Assembly: GCA_025465535.1 (NCBI GenBank)
Contig: JAODMY010000024.1
Location: 1 to 35,317 of the forward strand
Direction: 5' to 3'
Source: Glaciihabitans sp.
GTDB lineage: Bacteria; Actinomycetota; Actinomycetes; Actinomycetales; Microbacteriaceae
Length of the DNA: 35,317 nt
Positions 32,353-35,317 of the stretch are shown one piece after another (position 1 is the stretch's first letter; every line of letters begins with the position of its first letter). The notes beneath the pieces are model-generated. The model was not told the DNA's origin. It saw nothing but the letters and a program-made list of their open reading frames with translations, and did no database searches. Both the position numbers and the translations under genes were made by a program.

Positions 32353-32909
32353 GCCTTTACCCCGCTCAGGACGGCGCCTGAATTCGTGATCTCGATCAGC
32401 GGCGCGTACAGGGCCATCGTATCGATTGCGCGACGGTGATCGCTGTCGCTGAGCCCGGCACACGCATCCTCGACCACCCGGACATGGATGCCGGCGTCGG
32501 CCGCCGCAAGTGCCGTCGAGATGACGCAGCAGTCGGTCGACACCCCGACGAGCACCATCTCGGAGCTGCCGTTCATCGCCCGCTCGAGGTCCGCGCCCCA
32601 CTTGCCGAACTTCGTCTCGGTCACGATCGTGTGCGCGTCGCTGGCGAGTCCGTCGGTCAGGTCGTACAGCCGATCGGTCGGCGGGACCAGAGCGAACGGC
32701 CACTGTTCGTAGTACGGAACCCATGCGCCCCAGGGCTCGGCCGGCGCGACGAACCGGGTGAAGATCACCCGATCGCCGAACGCCTGGACCAGCCGCTTCA
32801 CCCGCGGCTCGACCTCCGGATAGCCGGGCGTAAACCACTGGCTCGTCGGCTCACCGAAAATGACCTGCATATCGATGACGACGAGCCAGGGTCCAGGCGA
32901 CGGGGTCAC
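32349..32909 (-). CDS. Isochorismatase-fold cysteine hydrolase (nicotinamidase-like)
   Basis: The 186-residue protein has the cysteine hydrolase triad: Asp in WLVVIDMQ (residue 13), Lys in TETKFGKWG (residue 100) and Cys in GVSTDCCV (residue 128, after the cis-peptide turn). Family members include nicotinamidase, N-carbamoylsarcosine amidase, ureidoacrylate amidohydrolase and isochorismatase, usually acting on amides or carbamates. The GTG start at 32909 shares one base with the permease stop (TAGTG), and its stop overlaps the gntR start by four bases. Between a nucleobase-type permease and a ribosyl hydrolase, an amide such as a nicotinamide-like or ureido product is a plausible substrate. 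Confidence 0.9.
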   Translation of the reverse strand: MTPSPGPWLVVIDMQVIFGEPTSQWFTPGYPEVEPRVKRLVQAFGDRVIFTRFVAPAEPWGAWVPYYEQWPFALVPPTDRLYDLTDGLASDAHTIVTETKFGKWGADLERAMNGSSEMVLVGVSTDCCVISTALAAADAGIHVRVVEDACAGLSDSDHRRAIDTMALYAPLIEITNSGAVLSGVKA

Positions 32910-34390
32910 TACGCGCTGACCTTCACGGGCTCCTCGATCGGCAGCGCCTCCTGGCGGCGCACGGCGGCGCGGCTGAAGATCAACGTCCCGACGAAGCCGA
33001 TTACGAGAGATACCAGCACGCCGAGGTTGGCATACGCCCATGCACCCTTGACGCCGCCGAATCCGAACGGGCCGAGCAGGTATCCCTGCCAGTTCAGCCA
33101 GGTCGGCACACCTAAGGTGTTAGTGATCAGTCCCCAGCCGAGGCCCGTGCCCACAACAATGAGAATAATGGCCAGCCAGCGCACGTCACCGTATCGCCCT
33201 GTCTTCTTGTAGAGGTCTGTCTCGGCGTAATTCTTGCGCCGAAGCAGGACGTCCGCGATGAAGATTCCGGCCCACGCCGCGATCGGCACGCCGAGGGTGA
33301 TCAGAAACGCCTCGAAGGGAGCGATGAAGCTCGTTGAGAAGAACGCGACGTAGATCGCACCGATGATCATGACCACGCCATCGATTGCGGCGGCCGCGTA
33401 GCGCGGGATGCGAATCCCGGCGCTCAGCAAGGCGAGACCCGACGAATAGATGTCGAGAACTGCGCCACCGACCAAGCCGAGGATCGCGACGACCGCGAAC
33501 GGAACGAGGAACCAGATCGGCAGGATCGTCGTAAGGGCTCCGATGGGGTCCGCGGCGATCGCCGAGTTGAGCTTGACCGACGAACCAGCGAGCAGCAGTC
33601 CGAATACCACGAGCACGATCGGCGCGATTGATGCGCCGAACGTGGTCCAGCCGACGACCGACGAACTCCGGGTCTTCCGGGGCAGATACCGCGAGTAATC
33701 GGCGGCGGCGTTGACCCAGCCGAGCCCGAAGCCGGTCATGACAAACACGAGTGCACCGATCAACGATTCGCTCGATCCACCCGGCAGCGCCGCCACTTTC
33801 GAGAGGTCAATGTGCGGAAGCGCGAGGATGATGTAGACCACGGTGAGGACGCCGGTGATCGCGGTAATCCACACTTGCAAGCGCATGATGACGTCGAACC
33901 CGATGACTCCGGCGCCGATGATGAGCACCGCGACGACGATGAGTGCGATGACCTTAGTCCCCACTCCTCCACCCCAGCCGAGCCGGGTGAACACGGTCGA
34001 AGTCGCCAGCACGGCGAGCGCGGTCAGGGCGGTCTCCCAACCCACGGTGAGGATCCAGGACAGGATCGCTGGGACGCGGGTGCCGCGCACCCCGAACATC
34101 GAGCGGCTGAGGATCATCGTGGGAGCGGAGCCGCGCTTTCCAGCGAGCGCAATTACTCCGCAGAAGAAGAAGGAGATGACGATGCCGACAATGCCGACGA
34201 TCGTTGCCTGCCAGAACGAGATCCCGAATCCGAGAATGAACGAGCCGTAGCTGATTCCGAGAACGGAGACGTTGGCTCCGAACCACGGCCAGAACAGATT
34301 GCTCGCCTTGCCCTTGCGTTCGGACTCGGTGATGGTGTTGATGCCGTTGAGCTCGACGCGAGATTTAACGGGGGGTTCTGCAATTGCCAC
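32909..34390 (-). CDS. NCS1-family (cytosine/purine/nucleobase) permease, CodB-like
   Basis: The 493-residue membrane protein has the NCS1 layout of 12 hydrophobic segments. The first signature FWPWFGANVSVLGISYGSFI is at about residues 33-52, with APTMILSRSMFGVRGTRVP in segments 3-4 and GFGLGWVNAAADYSRYLPRK about residues 218-237. The family imports nucleobases, hydantoins, thiamine precursors or related compounds with a cation. The GTG start at 34390 has AGGAGG six bases upstream. It is the first gene of the five-gene leftward operon, so its cargo probably feeds the hydrolases and kinase encoded downstream. The exact cargo cannot be read. Confidence 0.93.
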   Translation of the reverse strand: MAIAEPPVKSRVELNGINTITESERKGKASNLFWPWFGANVSVLGISYGSFILGFGISFWQATIVGIVGIVISFFFCGVIALAGKRGSAPTMILSRSMFGVRGTRVPAILSWILTVGWETALTALAVLATSTVFTRLGWGGGVGTKVIALIVVAVLIIGAGVIGFDVIMRLQVWITAITGVLTVVYIILALPHIDLSKVAALPGGSSESLIGALVFVMTGFGLGWVNAAADYSRYLPRKTRSSSVVGWTTFGASIAPIVLVVFGLLLAGSSVKLNSAIAADPIGALTTILPIWFLVPFAVVAILGLVGGAVLDIYSSGLALLSAGIRIPRYAAAAIDGVVMIIGAIYVAFFSTSFIAPFEAFLITLGVPIAAWAGIFIADVLLRRKNYAETDLYKKTGRYGDVRWLAIILIVVGTGLGWGLITNTLGVPTWLNWQGYLLGPFGFGGVKGAWAYANLGVLVSLVIGFVGTLIFSRAAVRRQEALPIEEPVKVSA

Positions 34391-34408
34391 GGTAATCCTC
34401 CTGCTGCA

Positions 34409-34427
34409 CCTGTTCAGACCTGTTCAG
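34409..34427. promoter_or_regulatory. Direct repeats in the leader of the NCS1 operon
   Basis: CCTGTTCAG occurs at 34409-34417 and 34419-34427, ten bases apart (one helical turn). The inner CTGTTCAG is nearly its own reverse complement. The site lies just downstream of the predicted start of transcription and could bind the GntR/UTRA protein of the operon. Confidence 0.45.
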
Positions 34428-34438
34428 TCCGTAGGAAG

Positions 34439-34476
34439 AAACTAGCCCCAGCGGCCGACCCGTGTCAAACGTTTTG
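34439..34476 (-). promoter_or_regulatory. Promoter of the NCS1 operon with LacI-like palindrome
   Basis: On the minus strand TTGACA (34468-34463), an 18-nt spacer and TAGTTT (34444-34439) form a promoter about 50 bp before the permease start. CAAACGTTTTG (34466-34476) overlaps the -35 box and holds AAACGTTT, the centre typical of LacI-family operators. No LacI gene is in the window. Confidence 0.6.
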
Positions 34477-34484
34477 CGCGACGG

Positions 34485-34544
34485 CGCGCCCGCCCGTGAA
34501 CGGCGCGGCTGCACTGGGAGCCGCAGCGTTGACGGGCGGGCGCG
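34485..34544. terminator. GC-rich nested hairpin between NCS1 operon and ABC permease
   Basis: CGCGCCCGCCCGT (34485-34497) and ACGGGCGGGCGCG (34532-34544) pair perfectly over 13 bp and enclose a second stem, GCGGCT/AGCCGC (34505-34510, 34519-34524). It lies after the stop of the leftward permease gene at 34602. No T-run is present; a factor-dependent or structural terminator is likely. Confidence 0.55.
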
Positions 34545-34601
34545 GCGTCACATCCGCGGGGGCGGGGCAGCGGGCGGGCGCGGGCGGGAGCGAGCAGCGG
34601 G

Positions 34602-35317
34602 CTACTTGATCGCGCCAGCGGTCATGCCGCCGATGAGGTGCTTCTCGATGAGCGCGAACAGGACGACGACGGGCACGATCGCGATGAGCGACGCCGCAAA
34701 GAGCTGCGACCAGTTCTGCTGGTACGCCGTCACGTAGCCGTTGATTCCGACCGTGAGCGGCTTGAGCGCGTCATCCTGGATCAGGGTGAGAGCCACGACG
34801 TACTCATTCCAGGCCGCGATGAACGTGAACGTCACCGCCGTCACGACACCGGGCAGCGTGAGCGGAAGCATGATGCGAATCATGGTGCCGAAGCGACTCG
34901 CGCCGTCGATGGATGCGGCCTCCTCGATCTCCTTCGGGATGGCGGCGAAGAAACCCTGCAGGATCCACAGTCCGAACGCAATATTGAATGCGGCATCGGT
35001 CAGGATCAGCGCCCCGTAGGTGTTGATGAGGCCGAGGTCGTAGAACTCGCGGTAGATGCCGACGACGAGCGAGGTCGGCGCGAACATCTGCGTGATGACG
35101 ATGAGGACGAGGAACGCGACCCGACCGCGGAACGTGAAGCGCGCCGTGAAATAGGCGGCCGGGATCGCGACGAGGATGACGATGGCCGTTGCGGAGGTCG
35201 CCACGATCAGCGAGGTCTTCAGCCAGTTCTGGAACGCCGGATCGGTCACGACCTGCCCGAAGGCGGCGGCCGTCCAGTGCTTCGGGAACAGCGTCGGCGG
35301 CACACTCAGGACCTCGC
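34602..35317 (-). CDS. Carbohydrate ABC permease, MalG-type, importer 3 (N-terminus beyond window)
   Basis: The frame is open from its stop at 34602 to the right window edge, about 238 codons. The visible part begins EVLSVPPTLFPKHWT, a typical MalG N-terminal region after the first membrane helix, so the start lies outside. The EAA loop EEAASIDGASRFGTMIRIML is clear, followed by a C-terminal QQNWSQLFAASLIAIVP and the ending KHLIGGMTAGAIK. It is the last gene of a third CUT1 importer cassette; its binding protein and MalF-type partner should lie just beyond the window. No ATPase gene follows it on this side. Confidence 0.92.
   Translation of the reverse strand, partial: EVLSVPPTLFPKHWTAAAFGQVVTDPAFQNWLKTSLIVATSATAIVILVAIPAAYFTARFTFRGRVAFLVLIVITQMFAPTSLVVGIYREFYDLGLINTYGALILTDAAFNIAFGLWILQGFFAAIPKEIEEAASIDGASRFGTMIRIMLPLTLPGVVTAVTFTFIAAWNEYVVALTLIQDDALKPLTVGINGYVTAYQQNWSQLFAASLIAIVPVVVLFALIEKHLIGGMTAGAIK

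Overview
The window is high-GC DNA with an actinobacterial look. Genes are packed in operons with 1-4 nt stop/start overlaps (ATGA, GTGA, TTGA, TAGTG). GTG and TTG starts are common, some promoters look leaderless (TANNNT six bases before the start codon), and several sugar ABC importers lack their own ATPase gene. The protein set (YcnI-like copper protein, small actinobacterial CpaE-labelled protein, GalT/GalK/GalM with a DeoR regulator, ZTP riboswitch before glyA) fits Microbacteriaceae. That family assignment is an inference from general resemblance, not from a search.

Region 1 (1-9.5 kb) is a divergent sugar or sugar-acid catabolic locus. Leftward run a solute-binding lipoprotein, two CUT1 permeases, an extended-SDR sugar dehydrogenase and a ManD/RspA-type sugar-acid dehydratase (cut by the window edge). 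Rightward run an IclR regulator, a 2-keto-3-deoxygluconate (KDG) kinase, a KDPG aldolase and a mutarotase-like protein. Together they describe import, anomer conversion, oxidation, dehydration to KDG, phosphorylation and cleavage to pyruvate plus glyceraldehyde-3-phosphate. Related palindromic elements lie before the regulator and before the kinase. Region 2 (9.8-14 kb) is a second CUT1 importer (Tat-type lipoprotein, two permeases) followed by a DeoR regulator.

Region 3 (13.9-19.6 kb, leftward) holds an ArsR regulator, a SulP-STAS anion permease and an unrecognised 104-residue protein, then two metal-dependent amidohydrolases. Region 4 (19.6-22.9 kb) holds a membrane protein, a YcnI/DUF1775 protein, a beta-lactamase-fold serine hydrolase and a small conserved actinobacterial protein.

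Region 5 (23.0-27.2 kb) is the galactose (Leloir) locus: deoR-galM leftward, galT-galK rightward, with a 16-bp perfect palindrome and a 17-bp tandem repeat array between them. Region 6 (27.3-29.6 kb) is glyA-folD leftward, preceded by a recognisable ZTP (pfl) riboswitch. Two long intergenic hairpins (arms 29 and 26 bp) flank this unit.

Region 7 (29.7-34.4 kb, leftward) is a tightly overlapping five-gene operon: NCS1 permease, isochorismatase-fold cysteine hydrolase, GntR/UTRA regulator, ADP-ribosylglycohydrolase-family protein and PfkB kinase. It looks like an uptake and breakdown pathway for an N-ribosylated or nucleobase-like compound and is the best candidate here for an undescribed pathway. 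The window ends inside a third CUT1 permease. No transposon, CRISPR array, rRNA or credible tRNA was seen.
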